This document shows, piece after piece, positions 1-10,922 of a stretch of DNA of 64,000 nt (its first letter is position 1; every line of letters starts with the position of its first letter). The stretch spans positions 62,001-126,000 of the forward strand of contig NZ_AIDW01000016.1 of assembly GCF_000251145.1 (NCBI RefSeq), given 5' to 3'. The stretch is from Sphingomonas sp. PAMC 26621 (GTDB taxonomy: Bacteria > Pseudomonadota > Alphaproteobacteria > Sphingomonadales > Sphingomonadaceae). Below the pieces are notes generated by a model. The model did not search any database. It saw only the letters and a list, made by a program, of their open reading frames with translations, and was not told the DNA's origin. The translations under genes and the position numbers were made by a program.

Positions 1-716
1 CGGGATCTTGACCAGCGTGTCGCACGCGGCGGCATAGTCTGCGGGCATCCCCTGCGCCTCGTTCCCCGTCAGCAGGAAGGTCGGCGCGGCATAGGTCGCC
101 GCGCGGTAATCCGTCGTGGTATCGAGGCTCAGCCCGACGAGCTGCCCCGGCCCACCCCGCAACCACGGTAGGAACGCGTCCCACTCGCACTGGACGACCG
201 GCACGGTGAACAGCGCGCCCATGCTCGCGCGGACCGCCTCGACCGAGAAGGGGTCGACACATTCGCCGATCAGGATCAGCCCGCCCGCGCCGACCGCATC
301 GCCGGTGCGCAGGATCGTCCCGAGATTCCCGGATCGCGCAACCGTTCCGCGACCAGCCAGATCGGCGATGTGCTGCGGTCAAGCGCGTCGAGCGTCCGCG
401 TGAATTCGGCGAAGACGCCGACCACCGCCTGCGGGTTATCCTTGCCCGACAGTTTCGACAGGATATCGGGCACGGTCTCGATCGCCTCGCCCCCCGCCGC
501 CTCGACCGCCTCGACCAGCACCTGCACCAGCGGATGCGCGGCGCTGTCACGCGCGAAGAACAGATAGTGCGGGATCCGCCCCGCCTCGCGCGCCTCGGTC
601 AGGATGCGCAGGCCCTCGGCGAGAAACAGCCCTTCCTCGCGGCGGTGGCGCTTTTCGCGCAAGGACCGGACGCGCTTGATCAGCGGGTTCGAATAGGCCG
701 TGATTTCGCGGGGCAT
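1..716 (-). pseudogene. TrmH/SpoU-family RNA 2'-O-methyltransferase, partial and frameshifted
   Basis: SAM-dependent 2'-O-ribose methylation of rRNA or tRNA is the known role of this family. The start ATG at 716 opens MPREITAYSNPLIKRVRSLR, the usual N-terminal substrate-binding region. The frame then reads LVAERLRDPG and breaks near 325-332. If one G or C is restored there, the reading continues as NLGTILRTGDAVGAGG (SpoU motif 1) and later GNEAQGMP (motif 2), then VKIP at the left edge. The last part of the knotted SPOUT domain lies outside the window. The change is a single missing base in a short G run (CCGGGAATC on the coding strand), which fits a sequencing error as well as a real mutation. 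It lies 8 bases downstream of the HPr gene on the same strand. Confidence 0.85.
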
Positions 717-724
717 TGAAGTGT

Positions 725-997
725 TCAGTCCTCGCCGAACTTGGCCTCGACCAGAGCGCACAGCGCCCCGACCGCCGTCTCGGCATGCTCGCCCTCGGCG
801 GAGATGACGATCGTGTCGCCCATCGCCGCGCCGAGCATCATCAGCCCCATGATCGAGGTGCCCGTCACCGATCCGGCGCCGTCCTTCTCGACATGGAGCT
901 CGCACGGCTGGGTTGCGGCAAGCGTCACGAACTTGGCGCTGGCGCGCGCGTGCAGCCCGCGCCGGTTGGTGATCTGGACGCTCCGGCTCGCCGACAT
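725..997 (-). CDS. ptsH: HPr phosphocarrier protein (PTS)
   Basis: HPr carries phosphate from enzyme I to EIIA domains; in alphaproteobacteria lacking sugar-specific EIIB/C it serves regulation. The protein has 90 residues, the normal size. His16 in RGLHARAS is the phosphorylated histidine, and Ser48 in TSIMGLMML matches the serine phosphorylated by HPr kinase (Ser46 in the classic numbering). Its ATG shares one base with the TGA of the EIIA gene upstream (TGATG), so the two are translationally coupled. HprK lies three genes upstream in the same direction, which supports Ser phosphorylation here. No enzyme I is visible in the window. Confidence 0.95.
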   Translation of the reverse strand: MSASRSVQITNRRGLHARASAKFVTLAATQPCELHVEKDGAGSVTGTSIMGLMMLGAAMGDTIVISAEGEHAETAVGALCALVEAKFGED

Positions 998-1404
998 CAG
1001 GCGGCAGCCTCGCCCAGGACTTCGGAGGCGACCGAAATATACTTCCGCCCCGCCTCGCGCGCGGCAGCGACCGCATCGACGATCTTCATTGCCTTACGTG
1101 CGGATTCGAGCCGGATCAGCATCGGCAGGTTGATCCCCGCGATCACTTCGATCCGCCCGCGTTCGAGCAGCGAGATCGCGAGATTGGACGGCGTTCCGCC
1201 GAACAGGTCGGTCAGCAGGATCACCCCGCGTCCGGCATCGACTCGCGCGATCGCGGCGGCGATGTCGTTGCGGCGTTCCTCCATATCGTCCTCGGGGCCG
1301 ATACAGACCGTCTCGACCCGCTCCTGCTTGCCGACGACGTGTTCCATCGCGGTGACGAATTCCTCGGCCAGACGGCCGTGCGTAACGAGAACCAGCCCGA
1401 TCAT
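997..1404 (-). CDS. PTS EIIA component, mannose/fructose type
   Basis: A 135-residue single-domain EIIA of the mannose family. His9 in LVTHGRLAEE is the phosphorylation site, and the LLTDLFGGTPSN segment is the family signature around the active site. No EIIB, EIIC or EIID partner is nearby, so it probably acts as a regulatory phospho-acceptor for HPr rather than in sugar uptake; this is inference from the known alphaproteobacterial arrangement, where the gene is sometimes called manX. It lies between rapZ (47 bases upstream) and the HPr gene (1-base overlap) in what looks like one operon with chvG-hprK-rapZ. Confidence 0.93.
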   Translation of the reverse strand: MIGLVLVTHGRLAEEFVTAMEHVVGKQERVETVCIGPEDDMEERRNDIAAAIARVDAGRGVILLTDLFGGTPSNLAISLLERGRIEVIAGINLPMLIRLESARKAMKIVDAVAAAREAGRKYISVASEVLGEAAA

Positions 1405-1451
1405 CGTACCGACCCAATCATGCCATCGCCCATTTCACGCCAAAGCCCATT

Positions 1452-2393
1452 TCACGCCGAATTCGTCCCGTCCTGATGTTGATCGTCGGGCACCCCTTCG
1501 AGCGAGTCTTGCGGGGCGGCGGCGAGATCGCGGTGCGCGACCGTGGGCGAAAATCCGGCGTCGCGCAACCGGGCCGCAACGCGTTCCGTCACGTGGACCG
1601 AGCGGTGTCTTCCGCCGGTACAGCCGAACGCGACCGTCAAATAGGATTTGCCTTCAGCACGATAGCGCGGGAGCAGCAGGAGCAGCAGATCCTCGATCCG
1701 CCCGACCGCCTCGGCATAGGCGGGGTCCTCCGCGACATAGGCGGAGACGTCGGCATCGAGTCCCGTTCCGGGACGCAAGGCGGGCACCCAGTGGGGATTG
1801 CGCAGGAACCGCATGTCGAACACGAGATCGGCGTTGCGTGGCACGCCGCGCGCGAACCCGAACGACATCACCGACAGCGTCGGCCCGTCCTGATGATCGC
1901 GCGAGAAGGTGTCGCGGACCTGTTGCGCGAGCTGGTTGGCGGTCAGGTCGGTCGTGTCGATCAGCCGGTTCGCCCATTGCCGCAGCGGCGCGAGCAATTC
2001 GCGTTCGCGCGCGATCCCGTCGGCGGCGGGACGATCGAGCGCGATCGGGTGGCGGCGGCGGGTCTCGGAATAGCGGCGTTCCAGCTCGCCACCGGCGCAA
2101 TCGAGGAACAAGGTGCCGATGTCATGGCCATAGGTCTGTCGAAGGTGCTTGATCCGGTCGACAATCCGATCCGAATCGAAGTCGCGCGTCCGCGTCCCGA
2201 TCCCGAGCGCGAGCGGTCGCGCGGACCGATCGAACCCCTCCGGCAGCGGCGCGCTGAGCAACCGGTCGAGCAGCAGAAGTGGCAGGTTGTCGACCACTTC
2301 CCAGCCAAGATCCTCGAGCGTGCGGAGCACGGTCGACTTGCCCGCGCCGGACATGCCGGTGACGAGCAGGATTTCCTTTGGATCGTGCGTCAT
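1452..2393 (-). CDS. rapZ: RapZ-family nucleotide-binding protein (YvcJ/RNase adapter)
   Basis: The protein has 313 residues with a Walker A motif GMSGAGKS at residues 13-20 and the C-terminal block AFGCTGGRHRSVHVTERVA typical of RapZ, where the GCTGGRHRSV core is diagnostic. RapZ binds nucleotides; in E. coli it is an RNase E adapter controlling glmS through small RNAs. The alphaproteobacterial role is less well defined. Its ATG overlaps the stop of hprK by four bases (ATGA), and the next gene is the EIIA gene. Co-location with HprK, EIIA and HPr suggests a link between PTS phosphorylation and cell-wall precursor supply; that is inference. Confidence 0.93.
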   Translation of the reverse strand: MTHDPKEILLVTGMSGAGKSTVLRTLEDLGWEVVDNLPLLLLDRLLSAPLPEGFDRSARPLALGIGTRTRDFDSDRIVDRIKHLRQTYGHDIGTLFLDCAGGELERRYSETRRRHPIALDRPAADGIARERELLAPLRQWANRLIDTTDLTANQLAQQVRDTFSRDHQDGPTLSVMSFGFARGVPRNADLVFDMRFLRNPHWVPALRPGTGLDADVSAYVAEDPAYAEAVGRIEDLLLLLLPRYRAEGKSYLTVAFGCTGGRHRSVHVTERVAARLRDAGFSPTVAHRDLAAAPQDSLEGVPDDQHQDGTNSA

Positions 2394-2812
2394 GACGCCT
2401 CTCTAGCGTGCCGCAGCGCCAATTCCACCTTGATCGGCGCGGAAAGCTCGAACGGGTCGATCGCGACCTCGACGATCGATACGCCATTATAGAGACTACG
2501 CACTTCGGGCGGCATCCGTTCCATCGACTGGTCGAGCCGGACGACCAGTGCGACCGGGGCATCTCCGGCCGGTTCGACCGCGACGATCCCGAGCCCGCGA
2601 ACCTCGATCTTGCCCGCGATCGTCGCCGGGGCGCTGGCCAGCAAACGCCCGTCCTGCACGGTCAGCAGCGTGTAATCGTCGCTGACCAGAGTCGCACCGC
2701 GGTCGATCAGCCGCAGCGCGAGATCCGACTTGCCCGAGCCCGACGGCCCGCGCAGCAGGACCGCAGCACCCTGGATCGCAACCGTCGTCGCATGGAGCAG
2801 CAGCGGGGTCAT
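2390..2812 (-). CDS. hprK: HPr kinase/phosphorylase, short alphaproteobacterial form
   Basis: ATP-dependent phosphorylation of the HPr serine is the family role. The protein has 140 residues, against about 310 in Gram-positive bacteria, because only the C-terminal kinase domain is present; this short form is normal in alphaproteobacteria. The P-loop GPSGSGKSD starts at residue 22, SDDYTLL follows, and KIEVRGLGIV is the HprK signature. Four-base ATGA overlaps with chvG upstream and with rapZ downstream indicate tight translational coupling. The HPr it should modify is encoded in the same operon. Confidence 0.94.
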   Translation of the reverse strand: MTPLLLHATTVAIQGAAVLLRGPSGSGKSDLALRLIDRGATLVSDDYTLLTVQDGRLLASAPATIAGKIEVRGLGIVAVEPAGDAPVALVVRLDQSMERMPPEVRSLYNGVSIVEVAIDPFELSAPIKVELALRHAREAS

Positions 2813-4404
2813 CGCGCTTCGCCGATCGGGAGCCGCACCACGAAGCGCGCGCCGCCAAGCCCGGCGTGCCGCGCCTCGGCGGTGATCTCACCCTGATGCG
2901 CCTCGACGATCGTCCGCGCGATCGCGAGGCCAAGCCCCGAATGCTTGCCGAACGCCTCGCCCTCGGGACGCAGCGACTGGAACCGACGGAACACCTGCTC
3001 GCGCGCGTCGGCGGGTACACCCGGCCCTTCGTCCTCGAAATCGAGCACCACGGCCTCGGGGTCGCGGTCGGCGGTGATCGCGATCAGGCCGTTGTCGGGC
3101 GAGAAGGACACCGCATTGTCGATCAGATTGTCGAACACGCGTTCGAGCCGCGCACCCTCTCCGAGCACGACGAACCCCGCCAGCATCGGATCGTGCAGAT
3201 CGAGCCGCAGCCGGACCCCGCGCTCGACCCCGCGCGCTTCGCGGCCCGCGATCAGCGCGGCGAGCATCGCGTGGAGATCGACTTCCTCGAATTTCGCGCG
3301 GCTCAATTGCGCGTCGAGTCGCGACGCTTCGGCGATGTCGGTGATCAGCCGGTCGAGCCGGTGGACATCGTCGCGGACGATCCCGAGCAAGCGTTCCTGC
3401 AATTCCGGGTCCTTGACCAGCGCCATTCCCTCGACCGCCGAACGCAGCGACGCGAGCGGGTTCTTCATCTCATGCGTCACATCGGCGGCGAAGGCCTCGA
3501 TCGCGTCGATCCGCGCACGCAGCGCGAGACTCATGTCGGACAGGGCGCGCGCGAGCATGCCGATCTCGTCGCGCCGCTCGGGCAGGCGCGGCACGACGAC
3601 CTCGCGCGCACGCCCGAGCCGCACGCGCACCGCCGCCCGCGCAAGCCGCCGCAGCGGCCGCACGATCGTCCGCGCCAGAAACAGCGACAACAGCACCGAC
3701 ACGACCGCGACGATCATCAGCACGACGCTGAGCCGGAAGCGTTCGACCCGTACCGTCTGCGTGATGTCCTGCGCGTTGTTGGTCGTCATCACCACGCCGC
3801 CGCGCGGCAGCGGGGCCGCGGCGGTGATCACCGGGGTCCGGTCGGGCGCGCGCCAGACCGTCGCAGCGACGGTCGGGGTGTCGCGCGCGGTCCGGACGTC
3901 GGGCCAGTCAAGCCCGTTGCGATGTTCGCGATAGAGCGGCGCGCGCGGCGTGCCGACCACGGTATCGATCACCGCGTCCAGGAACCGCGCGGACGCCTGG
4001 CTCCAATCCTGCTTGTCGGGATCCTGCAACACGAAGTTGCGCAGCCCGAGCGCGCGCGTGTCGATCACCGGCCGCGCGGCGCTGTCGTAGATGCGGACTC
4101 GCGCGCCCATGTCGCGCGCGAGCTTGAGCGCGAGGTCGGCGCGTTGCTTTTCGGGGACTGCGACGATCGCTTCCGCGATCAGCCGGGCCTCGCGGATCGA
4201 CTGGGTGACTCGCCCGTCGACGATCCGGCTGCGGTACGAATCGAGATAGAAGAACCCGCCCGCCAGCATCGCCAGCGCGAAGACGTTGACGAACAGGATT
4301 CGCGGCGTGAGCGAAACCCGCGCCGACCAGCGGAGCGACAGCGCGCGAACATCGTCCTCGCGCGCCGGCTCGTCATTCCTCGGAGAATCGATAACCCGCT
4401 CCAT
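2809..4404 (-). CDS. chvG: Sensor histidine kinase ChvG-like
   Basis: An inner-membrane kinase of 531 residues from the ATG at 4404. In order there is a first membrane segment (about residues 35-53, [17 protein letters not shown]), a periplasmic sensor region, a second membrane segment ([18 protein letters not shown]), a HAMP linker, the H-box [14 protein letters not shown] with the phosphorylated histidine, the N-box [15 protein letters not shown], and the G-boxes DEGPGVP and GLGLAIA. In rhizobia and Caulobacter ChvG senses acid or envelope stress and phosphorylates ChvI. The chosen start overlaps the end of chvI by 32 bases; an in-frame ATG at 4497 would overlap chvI much further and is less likely. 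The stop overlaps hprK (ATGA). Confidence 0.92.
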   Translation of the reverse strand: MERVIDSPRNDEPAREDDVRALSLRWSARVSLTPRILFVNVFALAMLAGGFFYLDSYRSRIVDGRVTQSIREARLIAEAIVAVPEKQRADLALKLARDMGARVRIYDSAARPVIDTRALGLRNFVLQDPDKQDWSQASARFLDAVIDTVVGTPRAPLYREHRNGLDWPDVRTARDTPTVAATVWRAPDRTPVITAAAPLPRGGVVMTTNNAQDITQTVRVERFRLSVVLMIVAVVSVLLSLFLARTIVRPLRRLARAAVRVRLGRAREVVVPRLPERRDEIGMLARALSDMSLALRARIDAIEAFAADVTHEMKNPLASLRSAVEGMALVKDPELQERLLGIVRDDVHRLDRLITDIAEASRLDAQLSRAKFEEVDLHAMLAALIAGREARGVERGVRLRLDLHDPMLAGFVVLGEGARLERVFDNLIDNAVSFSPDNGLIAITADRDPEAVVLDFEDEGPGVPADAREQVFRRFQSLRPEGEAFGKHSGLGLAIARTIVEAHQGEITAEARHAGLGGARFVVRLPIGEAR

Positions 4405-5080
4405 AGAGAGTCTCGATCGCGTCGAAGGTGGGGTCCGCCTGCCGGAACTTGCGACGGACGCGCTTGATGTGGCTGTCGATCGTGCGATCGTCGACATAGA
4501 TGTCGTCGTGATACGCCGCGTCCATCAGCTGGTTGCGCGTCTTCACGATCCCCGGGCGCTGCGCGAGCGTTTCGAGGATGAGAAATTCGGTGACGGTCAA
4601 AGTGACCGCCGCGCCGTCCCACGTCACACGGTGGCGCGCGGTATCCATCGCGAGCCGGCCCCGCACCAGATTGGTCTCGGCGGCGGGTTCTTCCGCGCCG
4701 GGGCCACCCTGCGACACTTCGGCGCGCCGCAGGATCGCGCGGATCCGCGCGATCAGCAGGCGTTGCGAGAAGGGCTTGGCAATATAGTCGTCCGCCCCCA
4801 TCGCAAGCCCGAGCGCCTCGTCGAGCTCGTCGTCCTTCGAGGTCAGGAAAATGACCGGGACCATGCTCTTCTCGCGCAGGCGGCGGAGCAGCTCGAGCCC
4901 GTCCATCCGCGGCATCTTGATGTCGAGGATCGCAATGTCGGGCGGGTTGTCGACGAGCGCCTTGAGCGCGGTCTCGCCATCCGAATAGAGCCGGGTTACG
5001 AACCCCTCGGCCTGCAGCGTGATCGACACCGACGTCAGGATGTTGCGGTCGTCATCGACCAGGGCAATCGTTGCCGTCAT
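4373..5080 (-). CDS. chvI: Response regulator ChvI-like (OmpR family)
   Basis: 235 residues. The receiver domain has the acidic cluster DDD at residues 9-11, the phosphorylation site Asp53 (ILDIKMP) and Lys102 in AKPF. The C-terminal winged helix is of the OmpR/PhoB type ([18 protein letters not shown], then [16 protein letters not shown] and [10 protein letters not shown]). It is followed by its kinase chvG. The divergent neighbour is pckA, and in Agrobacterium and Sinorhizobium relatives ChvI is reported to control pckA, so the 222-base intergenic stretch probably holds its operator; I did not identify a confident site there. Confidence 0.95.
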   Translation of the reverse strand: MTATIALVDDDRNILTSVSITLQAEGFVTRLYSDGETALKALVDNPPDIAILDIKMPRMDGLELLRRLREKSMVPVIFLTSKDDELDEALGLAMGADDYIAKPFSQRLLIARIRAILRRAEVSQGGPGAEEPAAETNLVRGRLAMDTARHRVTWDGAAVTLTVTEFLILETLAQRPGIVKTRNQLMDAAYHDDIYVDDRTIDSHIKRVRRKFRQADPTFDAIETLYGAGYRFSEE

Positions 5081-5302
5081 CGGCGGTGGGGCCTCATGTC
5101 GTTGATGCGCGGGGCGCCGGAAAGGGTTGGGCCTAATCCATTACGCCTCCGGCCTCAATGGAAGCTGAACGGACTGTCCCGGCATCGGTCGGTCGTTACG
5201 GACCTGCGGTTTGACCGGAACCGGTAGCGACGATATGCGCGGGATCACCCAAAACATACGTATGCAGGCCCTCGATGGTCGGCACAGTAGGAGAGTAATA
5301 CC

Positions 5303-6909
5303 GTGAGCGATCGCATCCCGACTTCGGGGCTCGACACGCAGGGCATTGAGACCCGCGCGAGCCTTCACTGGAACCTAGTTACCGCGCGCCTGATCCAGGC
5401 CGCCATCTCGCGCGGCGAGGGCAAATTGTCCGCGACGGTCCGCTTGTTGTGGAAACCGGCGCGCATACGGGCCGTTCGGCACAGGACAAGTTCATCGTGC
5501 GCGACGCCGAAACCGAATCGACCGTCTGGTGGGGCAAAAGCAACAAGGCGATGAGCCCTGAGCATTTCGCCGCGCTCAAGACCGATTTCCTCGCCGCCCT
5601 CCGCCACAAGGAAGACCTGTTCGTCCAGGATCTGTTCGGCGGGTCGCAACCCGAGCACCGCGTGAAGGTGCGGGTCGTCAACGAGCTGGCGTGGCACAAC
5701 AGCTTCATCCGCACGATGCTGGTTCGCCCGGCGGAATCGGAACTGCGCGACTTCGTGCCGGACTATACGATCATCGACTTGCCGAGCTTCCGCGCCGATC
5801 CGGCACGCCACGGCTGCCGCAGCGAGACCGTGATCGCGGTCAACTTCACCGAGAAGCTGATCCTGATCGGCGGCACGCGCTACGCCGGCGAGATGAAGAA
5901 GTCGGTGTTCAGCCTGCTCAATTATCTCCTCCCGCCGACGGGCGTGATGCCGATGCATTGCTCGGCCAACATGGGGCCGGACGGCGACACCGCGGTGTTC
6001 TTCGGTCTGTCGGGGACGGGCAAGACGACCCTGAGCGCGGACGCGAGCCGGACGCTGATCGGCGATGACGAGCATGGCTGGTCGGACACCGCGGTCTTCA
6101 ATTTCGAGGGCGGCTGCTACGCCAAGATGATCCGGCTTTCCGCCGATGCGGAGCCGGAAATCTTCGCTACGACCAAGCGGTTCGGGACGATCCTCGAGAA
6201 CGTCGTGATGGACCCGGTGACGCGCCAGCTCGACCTCGACGACGCCAGCCTCGCCGAGAACAGCCGCGGGGCCTATCCGATCGACTTCATCCCCAATGCG
6301 TCCGAGAACAACATGGGGCCGGTCCCGCGCAACATCGTGATGCTGACCGCGGACGCCTACGGCATCCTGCCGCCGATCGCGAAGCTGACGCCGGAACAGG
6401 CGATGTACCACTTCCTCTCGGGCTATACCGCGCGCGTCGCCGGGACCGAGATCGGCGTGACCGAACCCGACGCGACCTTCTCGACTTGCTTCGGCGCACC
6501 GTTCATGGCGCGGCATCCGTCGGTTTACGGCAATCTGCTCAAGGAGCGGATCGCCAAGGGCGGGGTCGATTGCTGGCTGGTCAACACCGGCTGGACCGGC
6601 GGCAAATACGGCGTCGGCAACCGCATGCCGATCAAGGCGACGCGCGCGCTGCTGAATGCGGCGCTCGACGGGTCGCTGAATGACGCCGAGTTCCGCACTG
6701 ATCCGAACTTCGGGTTCAAGGTTCCGGTCGCGGTTCCCGGGGTGGACAGTGCGATCCTCGATCCCCGCGCAACCTGGGCCGACAAGGAAGCCTATGACGC
6801 TACGGCGGCAAGGCTCGTCGATCTGTTCGTTGAGAACTTCGCGCAGTTCGCGGAGCATGTCGACGAAGGCGTGCGGCAGTCCGCACCGAAGGTCCACGCG
6901 CCGGCCTGA
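5303..6909 (+). pseudogene. pckA: Phosphoenolpyruvate carboxykinase (ATP), with an apparent frameshift
   Basis: Converts oxaloacetate and ATP to PEP, the first step of gluconeogenesis. The natural start is GTG at 5303 after an AGGAGAG ribosome site at 5289-5295, opening [20 protein letters not shown]. This frame breaks near 5434: GCGACGGTC should read GCGGACGGTC. After one G is restored it continues as [20 protein letters not shown], and the family length is recovered (about 535 residues). The rest is intact, including the P-loop [13 protein letters not shown], the kinase-2 region DDEHGW and the [10 protein letters not shown] segment. An internal ATG at 5449 would lose about 48 N-terminal residues. 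It is divergent from chvI. An essential-looking gene with one missing base suggests sequencing error. Confidence 0.9.
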
Positions 6910-6918
6910 ACCGCAATG

Positions 6919-8903
<1,985 letters not shown>

Positions 8904-8935
8904 GGGGCGCTTTCCGACCTTCTCACCTTCTAACT

Positions 8936-9037
8936 TTCCCCGGCGAAGGCCGGGGCCCAGTAGAGGAGCGGTTGGTTCAGGGCGTCGCCTCAGGTTGGCA
9001 AAACCTGCGCTACTGGGCCCCGGCCTCCGCCGGGGAA
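8936..9037. repeat. Long inverted repeat with 28-base arms (palindromic element)
   Basis: Left arm 8936-8963 and right arm 9010-9037 are inverted copies matching at 27 of 28 positions, separated by 46 bases. Each arm is itself a hairpin: CCCCGGC-GAA-GGCCGGGG on the left and CCCCGGC-CTCC-GCCGGGG on the right. It occupies most of the guaB-rsmB gap, about 32 bases after the guaB stop, and could fold as a terminator. Its arm sequence differs from the other repeats in this window beyond the CCCCGG core. Confidence 0.85.
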
Positions 9038-9128
9038 GGGCGTTGAGGCGGAAGGGGCTTTAGGTGATTGAGTCCTAAACAGGCTATGGCCCCCCTTCGA
9101 CACAAGACTGCCCCCGGAAAGACCGCCA

Positions 9129-10301
9129 ATGACCCCCGCTGCAAGAACCCAGGCCGCCATCGAGCTGCTCGACGAGATCATCGTGGCGGCGCGCGATTCC
9201 GGGGCGGCGGCGGACACGATCGTCGCGCGCTATTTCGCGAACCGGCGGTATGCCGGAAGCAAGGACCGGCGCGCGGTACGCGAACTGGTTTATGCGGCGA
9301 TCCGCACGCTCGGCGAGCGGCCCCGTTCGGGCCGCGCCGCGATGCTGGCGCTTGCGGCCGAAGATCCGGCGCTCGCGGCGACCTTCGACGGCGTCGGCCA
9401 TGGTCCAGCGAAGATTGGGGACAGCGAAAGCAAGGCATGGCCCGGCGTCGCGCCCAACTGGCTGCTCGAGCGGCTGCGCGGCTCCGGCCTCGATGACGCG
9501 GAATTTCCCGCGCTTATCGAGCGTGCGCCGCTGGACGTTCGGATCAATCGCAGCAAGGCGGCGACCGTCGAGATCGACGGCGCCGAGCCGATCGCCGGTC
9601 TGGCCGATGGCCTGCGCCTCCCCGGCGGCATGGATGTCGAGCGAATCGAGGGAATGCCCGATGGCGCGCTCGAGGTGCAGGACGCCGGGAGCCAGATCGT
9701 CACGCTCGCCGCGAAGGCGAAGCCTGGGCAGCGGATCGTCGATTTGTGCGCGGGGGCGGGGGGCAAGACGCTCGCGCTCGCGGCGTCGATGGGGGACGAG
9801 GGCGCGATCCTCGCGACCGATACCGATCGCAATCGCCTCTCACGCCTCGCGCCGCGTGCCGAGCGCGCCGGAGTGACGACGGTCGAGACGCGGCTGCTCA
9901 ACCCCGGGCGCGAGGCGGAGATGCTGGCTGACTGGGGCAGCAGCGCGGATTGTGTGCTGATCGACGCGCCCTGCTCGGGCACGGGGACGTGGCGCCGCAA
10001 CCCCGAGGCGCGCTGGCGGCTGAGCCCGGAACGGCTCGACCGGCTGGTCGCGACGCAGCAGCATGTGCTCGCGATCGGTGCGGATCTGGTGCGGCCGGGC
10101 GGGGCGATGGTCTATATCGTCTGTTCGTTGCTCGACGAAGAAGGTGCGGGGCAGGTTGCGGCGTTTCTCGCAGACCATGCGGGCTGGCATGCCGAGCGGA
10201 TCGATCTGCCCGCCGGGCGCAGCCATGGGGCAGGGGTTCGCCTCACCCCGGCGCATGACGCCACCGATGGGTTTTTTGTCGCACGACTGACGCGGGGGTG
10301 A
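9129..10301 (+). CDS. RsmB/NOP-type RNA (cytosine-C5)-methyltransferase
   Basis: 390 residues. The N-terminal part resembles the NusB-like RNA-binding region of RsmB (AAIELLDEIIVAARDSG, FANRRYAGSKDRRAVRELVY). The catalytic part has the SAM loop VDLCAGAGGKTLALA and the two cysteines of m5C enzymes, DAPCSGTGTWRRNP and YIVCSLLDEEG, the second of which forms the covalent RNA intermediate. The length is somewhat below E. coli RsmB (429). The target is probably 16S rRNA, but the family has several specificities, so the symbol is withheld. Confidence 0.9.
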   Translation: MTPAARTQAAIELLDEIIVAARDSGAAADTIVARYFANRRYAGSKDRRAVRELVYAAIRTLGERPRSGRAAMLALAAEDPALAATFDGVGHGPAKIGDSESKAWPGVAPNWLLERLRGSGLDDAEFPALIERAPLDVRINRSKAATVEIDGAEPIAGLADGLRLPGGMDVERIEGMPDGALEVQDAGSQIVTLAAKAKPGQRIVDLCAGAGGKTLALAASMGDEGAILATDTDRNRLSRLAPRAERAGVTTVETRLLNPGREAEMLADWGSSADCVLIDAPCSGTGTWRRNPEARWRLSPERLDRLVATQQHVLAIGADLVRPGGAMVYIVCSLLDEEGAGQVAAFLADHAGWHAERIDLPAGRSHGAGVRLTPAHDATDGFFVARLTRG

Positions 10302-10335
10302 TACCCCTGTGAGCGTGCCGAAGCTGGAGGATCTC

Positions 10336-10857
10336 ATGCGCTATACCTCGTTTGCCGTCGCAGCCGCGCTGACGCTGGTGACGATTGGCACCGCCGTTCA
10401 GGGGCAGCGTGCCGAGGACGCGATCGACGCGCGGTCGCTCGCGCTGCTGGCGAAGGGGCGTGCGCTTCAGGCGGCGGGCAACCTGGATGCGGCGACCGAC
10501 CTGCTCGAAAGCGCCGTCGCGATCGACCCCCGCAACCGCGATGCGTTCACCGCGCTGGGTCAGGTCGCGCAGTCGCGGGCACTCCCCGGCAAGGCGATCC
10601 GTCTCTATCGCGAGGCGCTGTCGCTCGATTCGAACGACGTCGTCGCATTGCGCGGGCAGGGCGAGGCGCTAGTCGCCCGCGGCGCGGTCATGCGCGCGAA
10701 GGAGAACCTCGCCAAGATCCGCACCGTCTGCGCGAAGCGTGCCTGCCCCGAGATCGCTGCGCTGACCGCGTCGATCGCCAAGGGGCCGCCAGTCGTAACG
10801 GCGTCGGCAGCGACGGTCGTGCCACCACCAGCCGGGATCCCGACGGCGAAAAACTGA
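10336..10857 (+). CDS. Exported TPR-repeat protein
   Basis: 173 residues from the ATG at 10336, chosen because a GGAGG ribosome site ends six bases upstream; a GTG at 10309 is less well supported. The N-terminus MRYTSFAVAAALTLVTIGTAVQG looks like a signal peptide, so export to the periplasm is likely. Two or three TPR units follow (GRALQAAGNLDAATDLLESA, AIRLYREALSLDSNDVVALR), and a cysteine pair CAKRAC lies near residue 135. The tail is rich in proline, alanine and threonine. TPR proteins are protein-binding scaffolds; the partner cannot be told from the sequence. It lies 34 bases after the rsmB-like gene on the same strand. Confidence 0.8.
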   Translation: MRYTSFAVAAALTLVTIGTAVQGQRAEDAIDARSLALLAKGRALQAAGNLDAATDLLESAVAIDPRNRDAFTALGQVAQSRALPGKAIRLYREALSLDSNDVVALRGQGEALVARGAVMRAKENLAKIRTVCAKRACPEIAALTASIAKGPPVVTASAATVVPPPAGIPTAKN

Positions 10858-10922
10858 CGGTTTGTTGGGCGGCTCGTCCGCGATGCTGGTGTCGGCAACG
10901 TGCTTATCGCCTGACGGACGCT

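Noticed and set aside
716..4467. Long + strand open frames antisense to the PTS/ChvG genes (for example 716-2152 and 2866-4467)
   Set aside because: They mirror real genes in high-GC DNA; their translations are rich in Arg, Asp, His and Gly and match no family.
5449..6909. pckA starting at the internal ATG 5449
   Set aside because: It would lose conserved N-terminal residues that are present in another frame just upstream, after a good GTG and ribosome site.
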